From JAGNLM01 sp964439835 (GTDB taxonomy: Bacteria; Pseudomonadota; Gammaproteobacteria; JAABTG01): a DNA stretch of 39,896 bases. Below are positions 39,504 to 39,896 of the stretch, one piece after another. The position numbers were made by a program, and so were the translations under genes. Each line of letters begins with the position of its first letter. The stretch's first letter is position 1. The DNA lies in the NCBI GenBank assembly GCA_964439835.1, contig CAYTPQ010000035.1:1-39896 (forward strand), in the 5' to 3' direction. The notes beneath the pieces are model-generated. The model did not search any database. It saw only the letters and a list, made by a program, of their open reading frames with translations, and was not told where the DNA came from.

Positions 39504-39896
39504 GGGCCGGCGGCTTCGGCACCCCGCACGTCGGCGGCGCTACATGGAATAGGTTGGATGCCCGCAGCCGGTCGACCTCCGCCGTTGCTCGGACTGGTAA
39601 ACCCGGGGCCATTGAAAGGAACTGCGACACGGGGTAGGGGACCGCGCGTGAAGGTCGGTTCTGGGGCGTGACGACCCGGAAGCCGCCGAGCCCCGGAGGT
39701 CCGGAGTCCGACACATAGCTGCCGGTCAGGGCCGGCAGACGGAGGCCCACCAGAACTTGGCGCCGGCAGGCAGGTGTCAGGTTTCCCGACAGCGTCCAGC
39801 GAGAACCCCGGGATCAGGGGTCCCAGGTGCCAAGGGAAGCGACCGGCCAAAACCTGCCGCGGGAGCGGGTACAGTCTATGGACCGCTTCTCATCGG
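39504..39896. other. non-coding, structure-rich window end; possible edge of a mobile or RNA element
   Basis: No frame here has a convincing start, codon usage or recognisable protein. Several GC-rich hairpins and motifs such as CTGGTAAACCCGGGGCC and TGACGACCCGGAAGCCGCC suggest folded RNA. It vaguely resembles the 5' non-coding part of bacterial group II introns, whose reverse-transcriptase gene would lie beyond the window. The expected GUGYG start was not found, so this is only a guess. Confidence 0.3.

Noticed and set aside
39407..39850. A 147-residue minus-strand frame at the window end
   Set aside because: It overlaps the 3' end of the DUF4239 gene, is Pro/Gly/Arg-rich with no family resemblance, and lacks a ribosome-binding site.

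Overview
This is a high-GC (about two thirds or more G+C) chromosomal segment of a gammaproteobacterium, most likely from the Chromatiales/Ectothiorhodospiraceae side of the class. I infer this from family content and conserved neighbourhoods: the DUF294-exonuclease-DUF4212-symporter block, ubiK-yifB divergent from torF-glnK-amtB, thyA-folA, apaG-apaH, a ferredoxin-dependent 2-oxoacid oxidoreductase operon, and cytochrome c'. No rRNA or tRNA gene is visible, so the taxonomy is an inference. Genes are densely packed, with many 4-bp stop/start overlaps. Long open frames opposite real genes are GC-driven shadows and were left out.

Layout. 1-5.1 kb: a CBS/cNMP-sensor nucleotidyltransferase, a DnaQ-type exonuclease and a two-subunit sodium:organic-acid symporter. 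5.2-8.3 kb: a small membrane protein, an OsmC-type protein and feoAB, with an assembly gap and a poly-G artefact inside feoB. 8.3-8.45 kb: a 111-bp nested inverted-repeat element between convergent units. 8.5-13.0 kb (minus strand): porG-porA-porB followed by a FAD/NAD(P) oxidoreductase fused to a ferredoxin-like tail, so the operon appears to encode both the oxidoreductase and its electron partner. 13.2-15.3 kb: a zinc-ribbon-like protein, a hypothetical protein, cytochrome c' and a diheme cytochrome c. 15.5-19.2 kb: an EF-G-like GTPase converging on a two-domain polyphosphate:AMP phosphotransferase. 19.3-22.8 kb: a DUF99 protein, thyA-folA and apaG-apaH. 22.9-23.0 kb: an AT-richer inverted repeat. 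23.0-27.9 kb: yifB and ubiK, then the torF-glnK-amtB ammonium operon. That operon lies behind a recognisable sigma-54 promoter with two NtrC-like sites 32 bp apart, and ends at strong terminators.

28-36.9 kb: a small hypothetical gene, a PilZ protein, a patatin-like lipoprotein, an AraC-type regulator, a secreted Cys-type arylsulfatase, an exported HAD phosphatase and an exported octaheme c-type cytochrome with HEAT-like and TPR repeats. 36.9-38.4 kb is an accessory patch. It holds a small putative DNA-binding protein bracketed by copies of a 15-bp palindrome, then a short tyrosine recombinase whose Shine-Dalgarno lies inside a 12-bp stem. 38.7-39.5 kb: a bestrophin-like (DUF4239) membrane protein. 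The last ~390 bp carry no convincing gene and may be the edge of a structured or mobile element.

The best leads for something less ordinary are the RHH-like gene with its triple palindrome, the hairpin-buried start of the recombinase, the nested repeat at 8.3-8.4 kb, and the octaheme/TPR protein next to the sulfatase and phosphatase. The NtrC/sigma-54 control region is the best-supported regulatory reading.
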